NCBI GenBank assembly: GCA_963971305.1
Contig: OZ020313.1
Coordinates: 22,827,260 to 22,891,259 of the forward strand
From: Arcuatula senhousia
Taxonomy: Eukaryota; Mollusca; Bivalvia; Mytilida; Mytilidae
Length of the DNA: 64,000 nucleotides
Direction of reading: 5' to 3'
A program made the position numbers and the translations under genes. Below are positions 1 to 11,586 of this stretch, one piece after another; within the stretch, counting starts at the first letter, position 1, and each line of letters begins with the position of its first letter. The notes beneath the pieces were generated by a model, which was given only the letters and a program-made list of their open reading frames with translations, did no database searches and was not told the origin of the DNA.

Positions 1-829
1 ATTTATTTGATAATAATACAATTTTTTATACTTTATACATTGCCATATAAATAGATATTTTTATTTATTTATCGTAAAAATTGATATATCTTGTTTATGT
101 ACAGACATACATGCATTATATAATAAAATATTTTTTGAAGTGAATTTTCATTATGCAATGTATTGCAATATATAAGTCAATGAGTAAAAAAACAACATAT
201 AAGGCATATAATAGGAAACATGTTTTTTTCATGCCAGTACATTACTCTATTCTATTCCCAAGGTTGGACAGAGCCTAATTTTTTCAGTCTTTTAGGTAAG
301 ATTGAATTAAGAAGTCATATTTCCATGATCAATCAAGTAAATAAAATAGAGTAACACACACACCTTGGGAAAGTTCATGTTTGTTAATGTCGTGTTAATG
401 TTAACTGTTCTAAGTCCTACTTTTGTAATCAATTATTTTCATTATATTTAAATGAAGGACCAATTGAAAACATCTATGTTGGTTATGCCATGTATGCTTC
501 CTCCACAACTCATACTCATATATTACAGATTTATGCTTGTCACAGATATTTACCCTAAACAGCTCACCATGGTACAAAACCGATGTTTAAAATACATAAT
601 AAAAGTTTAAATGATGCTATCAATTTAGTTCAAAATAAAATCCTGTCACTATTAAAATAAATTATTGATCTACATCATCAACTAAAGTGGTTCACATAGA
701 CTAAAAACTCATTAAGTGATAAATAAATTCACAAAAACAAATTGTGACATTGATATACATAACCTATTACATGTACATCATCAGTCTTTATTTGCATCCT
801 TTATAGTGTCTTTGTTAGTAGAAGCCTTT
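1..829. other. AT-rich sequence without recognised gene
   Basis: I see no coding potential, RNA gene or repeat structure that I can support here. It is A/T-rich with short runs only. Degenerate copies of the downstream 27-bp minisatellite begin near its right end. Confidence 0.6.
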
Positions 830-1605
830 CCACTGCTTATCAAACAACATCTGTAGTAGCTGCTTCTACACTGTAATTTTAGGTGGTCTGTCTTCGCTGA
901 CATTTTTTGTAGCAGTGTCTACACTGATATTGTTAAGAAGATTCTAAGCAGACATCTTGAGTAGCAGGATCTCCACTGGCATTTTTAGTAACAGTGTACA
1001 TCATTTCCACTGACATTATAAGTGACATCGTCTCTGCTGACATTGTTAGTGACATCGTCTCCACTAACATTGTTAGTGACATCGTCTCCACTAACATTGT
1101 AAGTGACATCGTCTTTACTGACATTGTTTGAAGCAGCATCTCCCCTGACATTGTGAGTAGCAGAGTCCCCACTGGCATCCACGCTGTCATTGATATTATT
1201 TGAGTCTCCGCTGATATTGTAAGTGACATCTTCTTCACTGACATTGTAAGTAACATCGTCTCCACTGGCATTGTATGTGAAATCTTCTTTACTGACATTG
1301 TAAGTGACATCTTCTTCACTGACATTGTAAGTAACATCGTCTCCACTAACATTGTTAGTGACATCGTCTCCACTGTTATTGCTAGCGACATAGTCTCAAC
1401 TGACATTGTAAGTAACATCGTCTTCATTGATATTGTAAGTGAGAGTGTCACCACTAACAACGTTTGTGACATAGTCTAGAATGACATTGTTAGAAGCAGC
1501 ATCTCCCCTGACATTGTGAGTAGTCCCCACTGGCATCCACGCTGTCATTGATAGCAGAACTGGCATTTTCTACACTGACATCCTTTTTTGTTTGTTTCTT
1601 CATTG
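830..1605. repeat. 27-bp minisatellite, degenerate
   Basis: The array is built on units like CACTAACATTGTTAGTGACA plus TCGTCTC, most regular from about 985 to 1500. Because 27 is divisible by three, two minus-strand frames stay open and give 9-residue periodic peptides (Met-Ser-Leu-Thr-Met pattern), which I treat as by-products rather than genes. Increasingly diverged units (CTTCTACACTGACA-like) recur at about 1610-1790, 2240-2500, 3480-3780 and 4140-4250. The original array was therefore probably more than 3 kb long and has since been split by insertions. Confidence 0.8.
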
Positions 1606-1810
1606 ATATCTTCGATAGCAACATTTAAACTGGTTTATTTAGGTATAACCACTTTAATGTCACCGATAAGATCAACTATTACTCGACATTTTATTAACAG
1701 CTTCTACATGTAGGTTCGACTACAATAACATATTCACGCAGGAATCATTATTAGCAGATTGGCATTAACTTTATTGATGGTAATGTCTTAAATAACTCCT
1801 TAAGTGAAAT

Positions 1811-2201
1811 AATATGGAATATGTGCCAAAAAAATAAATGCACAAAAGCAAAATTTCACTGCGTGTGAGCGCTTTTCTTGATTAACCTTCATCAGACACG
1901 CTAGGAGAAGAAAACTTGGAAAACTGGCAGAATATAAGATTTGATAAAACAAATGCCAATTTTTTTTTACAACAATGACCAAACAGATAAATTTAGCAAT
2001 TTTAAAAGAAATAGCTAAACGCTGTCAAATTTTGGAAATATGTAAACTGTGTCGTTCCAACACATATTCCAATCATGACTCGAAAATATACAAGAGCATA
2101 CAACTGAAGCACGGGGAAACTTTCTACCACCTCCACACGGCACTTGAGCCAAACTCTGAAATAATATTAAAAACGAAAGAATATGGAATATGTGCCAAAA
2201 A
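1811..2201. repeat. Interval bounded by 22-bp direct repeats
   Basis: The sequence AATATGGAATATGTGCCAAA occurs near 1811 and again near 2180. The interval between differs from the surrounding minisatellite remnants and contains an 84-codon + strand open frame (1975-2229) with no recognisable domain. The direct repeats could be target duplications or a recombination footprint. I cannot name the insert. Confidence 0.4.
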
Positions 2202-2713
2202 GACACATCCACATATTGAATTAATCTAAATTGAAATCTTAAGTAACAGCTTTTACAGTTACTTTTTAGTTGCAATTGTAAATGACAGTTTCCCCTTTAG
2301 TTAATCTTTTGAACTTACTGTTTTATTTGCATTTTACTAACTTCTACATTGACATTTTTGGTTGACAAAAAAAAGCTTCTTCGCTAATATTTGCAGTTGT
2401 AGCTCCAATCTTGAGGGCGATAGTTGTAACTTTTACACTACAGTCTTAAGTACCATCACTGACAATTCTCCACTGCGCTAGTGGCAGTGTAGACAAAAAA
2501 CGAGCAGCAACCACTGGTCACATTGAAGGCTACTGGCTGTTTTCCATTGGAATTTTTTAAATTGTTTATATTGTAGGTTGTGTCGTGTACACTTATTCCA
2601 CATCTCATTATCTTCTATACTAGTATTCAACACTAATATTTAAGTGAAAGTTTGTGCAATTGTATGGTTAATGTTAATTTCTATGCAGACAACATTAGTA
2701 GTTGCCTTTTTAT

Positions 2714-3377
2714 TAGCTCACATGGACCGAAGGTCCAGGTGAGCTTTTACCATCACTTGGTGTCCGTCGTCGGTGTCGTCGTCGTTGTTGTTGTCCGTTT
2801 ACAATTTTTCAAAAATCTTCTTCTCTGAAACTACTGCACAGAATTTAATGAAACTTGGTATGATTGATCCTTAGGGTGTCCTGCACCAAACTTGCGTTTC
2901 GATTTTTGATCCGTTAAAAACATGGCCGCCATTGCTAAAAATAGACCAGGGGTCAGACTTCTGTTTTTGGCTTGTAAATTAAAAAGTATAAGAGATACAT
3001 GAAATCTGATGCCACCCTACTGCATCAGCATTAAAAGTTCTACAAAAGTCTCCATTTGGTCGAGGTTGTCAGATGATCCCTTATAGGGGTTACAGCCCCT
3101 TAAATGTGAAAAATAGCATTTATTCATGTTTTTGATCAATTGAAGATAGAGAAAAGCTGTTGCTTGCTTAAATGTTCAGCTCATGAAGCTCTTCAAAAGT
3201 CTTCATAGGTTAGAAGTTGTCAGATGACCCCTTATAGGGGTTACAGCCCCTAAAATAAGGGTTTTTTTCATATTTTCATATTTTCTTGCTTAAACATTCG
3301 GCACATTTAGCTCTACAAAAGTCTTAGGGTTGACATCAAGACCAGGTGAGCGATTCAGGATCCTGGGAGCCTCTTGT
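2714..3377 (+). mobile_element. Helentron-like non-autonomous element, family A (copy A1)
   Basis: It starts TAGCTCACATGGACC with a head hairpin (GGACC-GAA-GGTCC inside AGCTCAC/GTGAGCT). A GTCGTC-rich tract follows, then about two internal units with the motif GACCCCTTATAGGGGTTAC. It ends CAGGTGAGC, then a GGATCC/GGGAGCC-type hairpin and CTCTTGT. CAGGTGAGC near the 3' end is the inverse of GCTCACCTG at the head of sister copies. No protein is encoded. It sits inside the decayed minisatellite. Confidence 0.75.
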
Positions 3378-3777
3378 ATTTACATAGGTCATCCCAGATT
3401 CTTGATTGACATATTCGATTGCGACATTCTAACTTGATTCTTTTCTTGAGCTTCTGATATAAGGACACCGTAATAAGCACCTTCTACATTTTCATCTTTT
3501 ACATCTTTTACATAAAACCAAGTGCTAAATTAATTTATACATTGACACTTTATGTTGCAGCTTGATTACTGATGTATTTCGTTGCAGCTTTTGAATTGAC
3601 TATTGGTAGCGAATTCACTGAAATCTTCAGTTACAGTTTTCAAATTTGCTATTAGAGGCAGCTTCTACACTGACAATGTAAGTTGCAACTTCTACCCTGG
3701 CGATGCGATTGAAGCTTTTTTAATCGCATAACACGCATTTTTACACTGACATCTTAATTGGCAGCTTACATTTTTTT

Positions 3778-4135
3778 GGGATCGCCCACATATGTGGGAT
3801 GGACATACTTGTCCGTTCATACGTATGTCCGTAACACCTTGTTTGAGTTCTTGGTTTAAGGCCCATAACTCGGATACTACATGTTTGGGATCAATGGTAT
3901 TTCACCTCTAGGTGTTTCTTTGGTAACGCTACACCAGCAACTAGAAATTAAGTGACTGTGCCCTATATTTTACACATGAACGGCTATGGTTAAGTTTTTA
4001 GTAAAGGTCCATGTCTCGGATACTAAATGTTAGGGATCAATGATATTTCACCACTAGATTTGTCTTGGATAGCACTAAACCAACAACTAGAAATTAAGTG
4101 ACTGTGACCTATATTTTACGCATGAATGAGTGTCC
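3778..4135 (+). mobile_element. Truncated Helentron-like element (family E)
   Basis: A perfect palindromic head (CCCACATATGTGGG, 3785-3798) is followed by a GTCCGTTCATACGTATGTCCG-type tract and two diverged ~150-bp units starting near 3860 and 4008, which share ACTAGAAATTAAGTGACTGTG. This matches the 5' layout of families A-D, but I find no 3' hairpin or CTCTTGT-like end, so the copy looks truncated. Confidence 0.4.
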
Positions 4136-4277
4136 AGTTTGTACTGACGTATGCGGCAATTTCTACACTGGCGACGCAATAGCAGCTTTTTTTTCTACAC
4201 TGACAGGTTCAACTTTCTACACGGACAACCTTAGAGGCAGTTTTTAGTACAAAATTTATTTGAACTTAGATCCTTTT

Positions 4278-4934
4278 TAGCTCACCTGGTACGAATGTCC
4301 CTGTGAGCTATTGCAATCACTTGGTGTCCGCGTCGTCGTCTGTCGTCGACTATCCTCTGTTAACAATTTTTCAAAAATCTTCTTCTCTGAAACTACTGAA
4401 CAGAATTTAATGAAACTTGGTATGATTGTTTCTTTGGGTGGCCCGCACAAAACTTCCTTCTTCAGCATCAAAAGCTCTATGAACGTCTCCATTGAGTCGA
4501 AGTTGTCAAATTACTCCCTATAATTAGAGGTTATGGCCCCTTAAAGATAATTTATTGCGGTTTTTTTTCATGTTTTGGGCCTATAGAATAATAACTATTG
4601 CAGATATAGACAATATGTTGCTTGCTCAAAACTTCAGCTCATTATGCGCTTAACAAAAGGGTCCATTGGGTCAACAATGTCAGATGACCCTTTATAAGGG
4701 TAATGACCTTGTAAAGGTAAAATATAGATTTTTTGTTGTTGACGTTTTTGCCCTATAGAATGAAAACCGTTATAGATTGACTGTTGCTTGTTTTAACCTT
4801 CAACTCATTACATAAGCTTTACAAAAGTTTCCATAGGGACAATGTTCTCATGCAGATAACTACTTTCTGATAAAAGAAGAGACCCTTATAGCTTTAGGAC
4901 CAGGTTAGCGATTCAGGCTCCTGGAACCTCTTGT
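4278..4934 (+). mobile_element. Helentron-like non-autonomous element, family A (copy A2)
   Basis: A diverged family-A copy. The head is TAGCTCACCTGGTACGAATG with mismatches in the hairpin. The internal units carry GATGACCC and TTATAAGGG motifs. The tail reads CAGGTTAGCGATTCAGGCTCC and ends CCTCTTGT. The head and tail decay suggests that this is an old copy. Confidence 0.7.
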
Positions 4935-5637
4935 TTTGTTTGTAAGTTATTACCTGCTTTATTCCTTTTTTTGTGTTCCAAAACATTTTTTTGTTAAAAG
5001 TCCTTTTTTTTGTAATTAGTAATGTGCAAAAGTCTTACAGCGTTCTATAACTTTGTAAGACTTAGTTATAACAGAGCACGAACTTTATCCAGTCATGTGG
5101 CATTAGAAATGCACAGATTTTTCCTTGTATATTTTATATATTTCTTTAATTCAGAAATTAAATTGATATACTTGTAAAATAAAAACGCCCTTCAGCTTTT
5201 GACTGTATAAATTGGTTTAAAGTGACATTTATAATTGCGTTTTTTTAAACTAGCATAAAAATTACACACACCATTTGTAGATAGATTGCGTGATTGTGAA
5301 AGTATTTTGTTAGCCGTGACACTGCCAGATGTACCCTGTTTTGATATTTCTGGTTGTCATTTCATGGGCCATTAAGTTGTTTTATATACCCATTTTGTAC
5401 CGTGGGTGTTGATAGGAAAGGATTCTAATACTTATGTGAGGTTGACGATCTTTATCTACCCCTATTAAAACACCTGCTGATTCTATTCGTTTAACAGCAA
5501 ATATTTGAACATTCAATTTAAATGAAACTTATATATTTCTGAATTAAAACCAGTTTTCTGAAAGCTGTTGACCTGGGTTTCATTAGGCTTATAGACTTTC
5601 TAAATTTACAAGTCGAAGGTTTGCAGTAGAAACAGCC
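4935..5637. promoter_or_regulatory. 5' flank of the secreted-peptide gene
   Basis: AT-rich sequence between an inactive repeat and the ATG at 5638. A TATATATT box at about 5530-5537 lies about 100 bases before the ATG and could be a TATA element, but no transcription start can be read from sequence alone. Confidence 0.3.
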
Positions 5638-5731
5638 ATGAAGATAGTTATGGTTTTGTTGCTTGTTGGTGTTTGTTCTGGATTTTCTCTTCGTCGCTCT
5701 AAAAACAACGACAGGGATGCAAGATCTGACG
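5638..5731 (+). CDS. Secreted peptide, coding exon 1
   Basis: Contains the start codon, signal peptide and the first base of a split Glu codon. The donor gtgagt is consensus. The context GCCATGA supports this ATG. Confidence 0.72.
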
Positions 5732-7618
5732 GTGAGTGTAAAATAATGATAATTTGTTACCACATATCAAATCTATATTAGCGGCAAAAGACCCGTTCGC
5801 TGAAACTTTTGTGCGGTTTCAGCTAACTTTTTGGGGTCAGGAAAATGACGACTCTGACGCCATGGATGCTACTTTGAAACTTTTGTTCACAACCAACCGT
5901 CATGTTTCAAATAAGTGCGCTTCGCTTTAATAAGTTAAAATAATGCCAACATCTTTAAAATTAAAAACGAAAGAACATTTGAAAATTGAAAAAATTGAAA
6001 TGTAAAAATAAAGAGCATACGAAAAACCGAAAGCCAATTAAAAAATCGAGGACATTAACATTATGTGCTCAAGGAATTTTTACGTATTGAACAATGGACT
6101 GTATTTCTTTTCCATTTCTTAAAAAGGTTGTAAACTTTAAATATGATATTTTTTCTGCATAAATTTAATAGTAAGATATGGTTAAAGTTTTTGATGAAAT
6201 CTCGATTGCAAATATTGTAACTATTTTGATGGTTGCTAATGAAATTACCTTTTATGTTATTTTGCAGGCATTATAGTCTATTATAATTTTCCTTTTTGTG
6301 CGTCTCTTAGTTACAATGAAATTGATGTATTCCTATAACGCATTAACTTGGAAAAAAAGCGAATCCGTTACTGCTCTGCCTTGCAATTGCCCAAAAGATA
6401 ACAGCTTTGAATAAACACAAGTCTCCGAATTTACAAAGAAAGATCCTCTTCTGGAAACATTTAACAACAAATGAGACTCGTAATAAAATTAATTAATTGT
6501 GCCTGACTTAAGACAGCAATTTAAACAGAGATAAGATGATACGTGTTTATGCTAAATTTTTGTGCAAAATTTCGTACAAATATAAGGATTTAGCTAATTT
6601 TACATTTTTTTTTTCAAATACATATGTAAATATATTTAAATCTCTGTTTCTTCCCTAGAGTGTTCTGGTAATGTGTTTCAAATAGTAGCATGCAACAATC
6701 TAAAAATGCAGAATTTATGCAGCAACCAGGTCATTTTTGATAATTGTTGTGAGACCTGCTCTGAAGGAGAGGATGAAGATGATGGAATGGTACTGAAAGA
6801 AAAGGGTACGGACTTCAGCTTCTATAACTTGTAGTTTTTCCATAATAGAAAATAATGAGATGTGGAATAAGTGTACGCGACACAGCCATCAATCAAGGGG
6901 CAATTCAGAAAAGCAACAATCAGCAGCCTTCAACGAGGCCAGTAGGCGCTGGTCGCGGTTCTGCAATTGGCCCATGGTCTAAATAAAATGCATATTATTC
7001 AAATCCAGTCCTGAAATAGTCACAAATAGACTCCCTTCTTAAACATAAATGCAATGACACAACACCCTAAAAAAGGATATTTAAAACGTTTATCAATTTA
7101 ACAAACTCTATAACACCTTACAGATTAGCTGTTCACTCAACATTCTGTATAATATATTTAAAGAAAAAAACTATTTGAATAAGAATTATTTAGCACAAAT
7201 TGTATTGTTGAGTGATATCTTTTGTACTAAGGCACTATACTATGCACACAATATTGTGCACTTAAATGCGAGCAGTGGTGTAGTAGCATGGTCATGCACC
7301 TCGAGGGCAATAAATTGCTGCCCGTAAATAGGAATCCAGGTTAGGCTGCAATGGTTTCATATAGCTGCTTGATGCCTTTTTTCTGTATAAATTAAAAAGA
7401 AAACGTTATACCGGTATCATAGAAGGGCATTAGCTTAATATCTGGTTCAATTTGTATAGTTTTTCCATTTTAGAATGAAAATTGTAATACAAACACACAT
7501 ATCTACATATCATTTTATTTGATATAAACGATAAACGTTAACATTGAAGCCTTTTATCATTTCAGAAGATGAACTTGTAAGGCTGCTGATGAAAGCCCTG
7601 GAAGAAGACAGAAAATAA
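5638..7618 (+). CDS. Secreted cysteine-rich peptide, ShKT-like (3 coding exons)
   Basis: Joining 5638-5731, 6659-6805 and 7566-7618 gives 97 codons ending TAA; both introns are phase 1. The splice sites are ACG|gtgagt, ttccctag|AG, AGG|gtacgg and atttcag|AA. Residues 1-15 form a signal peptide (MKIVMVLLLVGVCSG) followed by an RR-containing basic stretch that could be a propeptide. Exon 2 carries six cysteines spaced C-9-C-8-C-8-C-C-2-C, ending NCCETC, as in compact ShKT-type domains. An acidic linker (GEDEDDG) and an amphipathic Leu/Glu/Lys tail follow. ShKT domains occur in mollusc shell-matrix, immune and venom-like proteins, so the role here is not determined. AATAAAG overlapping the stop codon could serve as a polyadenylation signal. 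The splice model is inferred but frame-consistent. Confidence 0.72.
6659..6805 (+). CDS. Secreted peptide, coding exon 2 (six-cysteine domain)
   Basis: The acceptor follows a pyrimidine run ending ccctag. The exon encodes all six cysteines and the acidic linker, so the domain is a single exon bounded by phase-1 introns, as expected for a shuffled extracellular module. Confidence 0.72.
7566..7618 (+). CDS. Secreted peptide, coding exon 3
   Basis: A short terminal exon after catttcag encodes a charged amphipathic tail (EDELVRLLMKALEEDRK) and the TAA stop. Confidence 0.68.
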
Positions 7619-9574
7619 AGATTTTAATTCAATTTAATTTTTTAACATTTAATAGACTATTCTTAAGGACTATTTAATCCCATAGATCTGTTTGATAAAT
7701 TTTTATCATGTTAAGGTAGTACAATAGTAAAAAATCGGTAGGATAGAAGTTTTTAAAATTTTGTCATAAGAAGTATCTATGTGCATATGTTTGAAAAATA
7801 AAATAAAAAGAAGAGGTCACCGTGCTTAATTTTTGTAGAAAATTGACCAAAAACAGTTCAAATTTGGCTATTTTTATATAGATTATATAGGGAAAAATGG
7901 TTTTAATTATTTTTTTTCAAATTTCACAGGATAGATTTTTGTTATATTTTGTCAAAACATCAATTTCTGTTAGTTCTTTGAAAATAAGGTATAAAATCAT
8001 GGGGTCACCGTAAATTTTCTGAAAATAAATTGGAACAACTGAATTTTCCCTACACATTTCATACAAATTATCTCCCTTGAAAAAAGTACGGGAAATGTTA
8101 TAAATTGTATATAACAGGTAGGTTTTGTTTCAAACTTATTTTTTCTCGAATAATTTGTCATACTAAAAATCTTCATACAGTTAAATAGCAATGTTTTTTC
8201 CTTTGCTTAAATTTGGCAACATGCTCAGAAAAGATGCTCAGTGTTATACCACTGTACTACATTAAATCTGTAATTTTGTTTCTAATTTTGCTTAAGCGAT
8301 GAAATACATGTAGCTTTATCAAAGAATAATAAAATATAAGCTTTTTTTCATACCATTCATTTTTTTTTATAAACGCCAATATTGCCAGGAGTATATAACA
8401 AAAATCAGATCCCTTAATGTGTCCTATACCGACATACACTGCGCGTTTTTTAACGTTTTCCCTGTGTCAAAAAATAAGGTTTAGTCTTTCATAGAGTTGA
8501 AACTTGCGCCAGAGGCAATTCCTAAATTATTCGAATAGAACTTACTTGTTTTTTTTTAAATTAAGACAATGTTCAAAGGAGTAAAATTTCCGTATGATTT
8601 TGAGATAGAAAAAATCCAGGCAATATGACAAATGTTCAGTCATTAAAATTGAAAAAAAAAGAAAAATCAACAACAACAACAGCAACAAAACAATAGAGAA
8701 GACAAATAAACAACAGAAATCCTCCATGCACAAACATGATTTCTGTTGTTTTTTCGATCATGTAGATATACAGATAATCAAAGATTTTCTCCGGCCGGAT
8801 TAAAAATGATAATGATAAACAATTTAAAAAATGCTTCAATGCAAAATTACATTCCGACATATATTTCTATCTAAAAATCAGGGTAAAACTTCTTAGGCAT
8901 AGAATCACTGAAGTTGACGATATCCGACCAAATACTGAACATCATCTTCAAAACATCTTTCAGACCATAACTAATCTGTTCTGGTGTATTCGATTGAACT
9001 ACCTGAAGACTTGCTAAACTCGAACGTAGCTCTAGTGTTTTATGATTTGGATGTTCTCAAGATTGAAAAATAATAATAAAGTAGATAGATGTATCGTTCT
9101 TTTTATGGAGCTATCAGAATTAATATTCAATCAAATGCTAAAACTGAAAAAAAATCACAACATCCTTTAAAGTTCAAAGTTAAAACTTAAAGGTAGCCTG
9201 TGGATATGGCATGGATTCCGACCAAAACAAACTGCAAAACATTTATTACGTAATTAACATGACCCTATGCACACAAGACCAAGGGAGCAAAATGACCAGT
9301 GTGATAAAAAGTCATTTATTGCATAAACATATCCTGACTCTGTGGACCAAATGCAAGCAAAACATAAAAACAGAATTTAACACATGCATCAGTCATGTCA
9401 GTAACAAAAATATTAAGCTAAGTTTTACAGTGCGACATAATTGAAGATACAAGAAGCAGAGGTATCAATAAGGCATCCGAAAAATATCCAATATAGATAA
9501 TTGATAACCAATGTGTTTCAGTGTTATAGGGTAGATCCAGAGGATAGGGACCAAACCCTCCTTTTTATCTTACA
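7619..9574. other. AT-rich intergenic sequence
   Basis: Begins with the likely 3' UTR of the secreted-peptide gene (AATAAAATAAAAAG near 7797). Two weakly similar segments contain GGTCACCGT (about 7815 and 8003) and may be old repeat copies. The open frames here are short and of low complexity, and I support no gene. Confidence 0.5.
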
Positions 9575-10581
9575 ACAAGAAAATGTGTCAAACAGACACG
9601 GTGCCCCGCCTATATATTTACCACACAGCTAGTCTATCTATCAATTACGAAGCTCACTTCATTACCCATTTTTGTCGCTAAGCAGGAATTGACTTGAACC
9701 TTTCATAATTTTAGTGCTCATTCATGCACAAAAAGAAGGTCACGGCCAGCATCTGAACCATATGTCTTGCTAATCATTCCTAGATGCACCTACCATATCA
9801 TTCTGGTTGAAGTTTACTTGCCTGATAGCAGGAACGAACCTTAATCATTCTTCTGTAATTGGTCATCCATGTGGAAAATATAGGTCACAACCAGCATCTG
9901 ACGCATGCATTGTGGTAAGCATCACTAGGTGCACCTACCATACCAATATGGTTCATGCGGCACTTGTCAGTAAGCAAGAATGAACTTTAACCATTCTTCT
10001 AAAAAAGGTCATTCATGCGGAAAATGTAGGTCACAGCCAGCATCGGGAGCATTCATTGTGTTTAGCATCACAAGGTGCACCTACCATACCAATATAGTTC
10101 AAATCCAGCATCAGAAGCATGCATTGTGCTAAGCATCACTAGGTGCACCTATCATACCAATGTGATTGGTGTGGTACTTGTCAGTAAGCAGAAATGGACT
10201 TTAACCATTTTTCAGTAGGTTGTCATCCATGCGGAATATATAGGTCACATCCAGCATCCGGAGCATGCATTGTGCTAAGCATCACTAGGTGCACCTACCA
10301 TACCAATATGGTTGGTGTGGCACTTGTCAGTAAGCGGTAATGGACTTTCACCATTTTTCTGTAAGTGGTCATCCATGCGGAAAATATAGATCACATCCAG
10401 CATCTGAAACATGCATTGTGCTTAGCATCACTATACCATACCAATATGGTTGATTTGGCACTTGTCAGTAAGTAGGAATTTGGAATTTGAGGATTTGGGA
10501 CGGACGAACGGACGGACGGACGAGCGGATGGACGAACAGACCCGAACACTACATGCCCCTCTACTTTCGTAGGCGGGAAAA
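9575..10581 (-). mobile_element. Helentron-like non-autonomous element, family D
   Basis: Read on the minus strand, it begins near 10581 with TTTCCCGCCTAC-GAAA-GTAGAGGGG (head hairpin), then a tract of CGTCC repeats (10498-10550). About five ~165-bp tandem units follow (for example CATCACTAGGTGCACCTACC, repeated between 9690 and 10470). The 3' part has TAGGCGGGG, a hairpin GTGTC-TGTTT-GACAC and the terminus TTTTCTTGT at 9575. CCCGCCTA at the head and TAGGCGGG near the tail form the subterminal inverted repeat. The layout is the same as family A with unrelated sequence. Confidence 0.7.
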
Positions 10582-11085
10582 TGTGCTGGATATGGTAGGA
10601 AATCATCATGAGATGCATGGCCAGAGTGCCCCTCCCCTAAAGCCAGTCAGTGCCACACGGCCACTGTAATCATACATATCACTAAAGGAGCGACCATTCG
10701 GTTGATCTTTATGGGGGCTATGAATGTTAATTTCGTCCATCCTTTTTTATTTTTAGGAAAAACGGAACCTAAATTTTTTGCGCTGTTATTTTTATTTTAT
10801 ATTACTTCCTCAGGTGTATATTTGTTTCAAAATTAGGTCCCCAGTAGGGCATTGACATACAACATTTATGACAAATAAACAAACAACCAGAACAATATTA
10901 CATTCGAGTACATTGTACATTGATATTTTAAGTTTAAAGTTAAAGTAATGCACACATGAAGATGTAACCATTGACTATGACCAATGTGATCTAGAGATAT
11001 GGAAAATGCCATCATTATGTATACCTACTAATATATGACAGTGTTTTAGCAATTTATAAGATAGAAGTTTAAAAGAATTACCTAT
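10582..11085. other. Intergenic sequence with a LINE 3'-end relic
   Basis: A short stretch near 10820-10900 (GGTCCCCAGTAGGGCATTGA, AATAAACAAACAAC) resembles the 3' end of the minus-strand LINE relic starting at 11587. It is probably another old 3' fragment of the same LINE type. Nothing else is supportable. Confidence 0.35.
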
Positions 11086-11170
11086 TTGCAACGGTCACCA
11101 AGGGACGTTGCTCAAGGTCTATGGACATGAAGATTTCAAGATCTCATAGACCTCCTCGTGACCGATGCAA
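11086..11170. repeat. Hairpin repeat, copy 1
   Basis: An 85-nt imperfect palindrome. The outer stem is TTGCAACGGTCAC with GTGACCGATGCAA, and the inner stem is GGTCTATG with CATAGACC. It shares a core (AAGGGACGTTGCTCAAGGTC) with the copy 180 bp downstream. I do not recognise the family. Confidence 0.6.
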
Positions 11171-11264
11171 AAGGGTAAAATAAAAATAAAAAAAAATAGT
11201 ACTATACTATACAATAAATAATTACCAGATACATGTACGGTTATAGTGAATCATGTGTTGTTAA

Positions 11265-11352
11265 TCTGCGACAGTCGCCAAGGGACGTTGCTCAAGGTCT
11301 ATGGACATGAAGAACTTCGAGATCTCAAAGACCACCTCGTGGCTGTTGCAGA
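11265..11352. repeat. Hairpin repeat, copy 2
   Basis: An 88-nt copy with the same core and fold. The outer stem is changed on both sides (TCTGCGACAGTC with GGCTGTTGCAGA), so pairing is kept by complementary or G-T pairs. The inner stem has one mismatch. Confidence 0.6.
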
Positions 11353-11586
11353 AAAGCAAGACTGATATCTATAAAATGTTTGTCAAAATAAATAACTGTC
11401 TATGGAAAACTCATCTTCAAAGTCTATAGATATTAAAATAGGAATATTCAATAGATAAAATTAAAAAATAAGAATTCACATGGCTATTATAAATTTGATA
11501 ATTTTTTACTATATTTTTATGTATAACTGCTATGTGCAGACAGCACTGACTTTTCTTCTGTGTTCATTAGCCATATCATATTATAT

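Noticed and set aside
933..1472. 179-codon minus-strand open frame with MSLTM repeats
   Set aside because: It is a by-product of a 27-bp tandem repeat whose length is a multiple of three. A second minus-strand frame is open as well, and there is no domain or start context.
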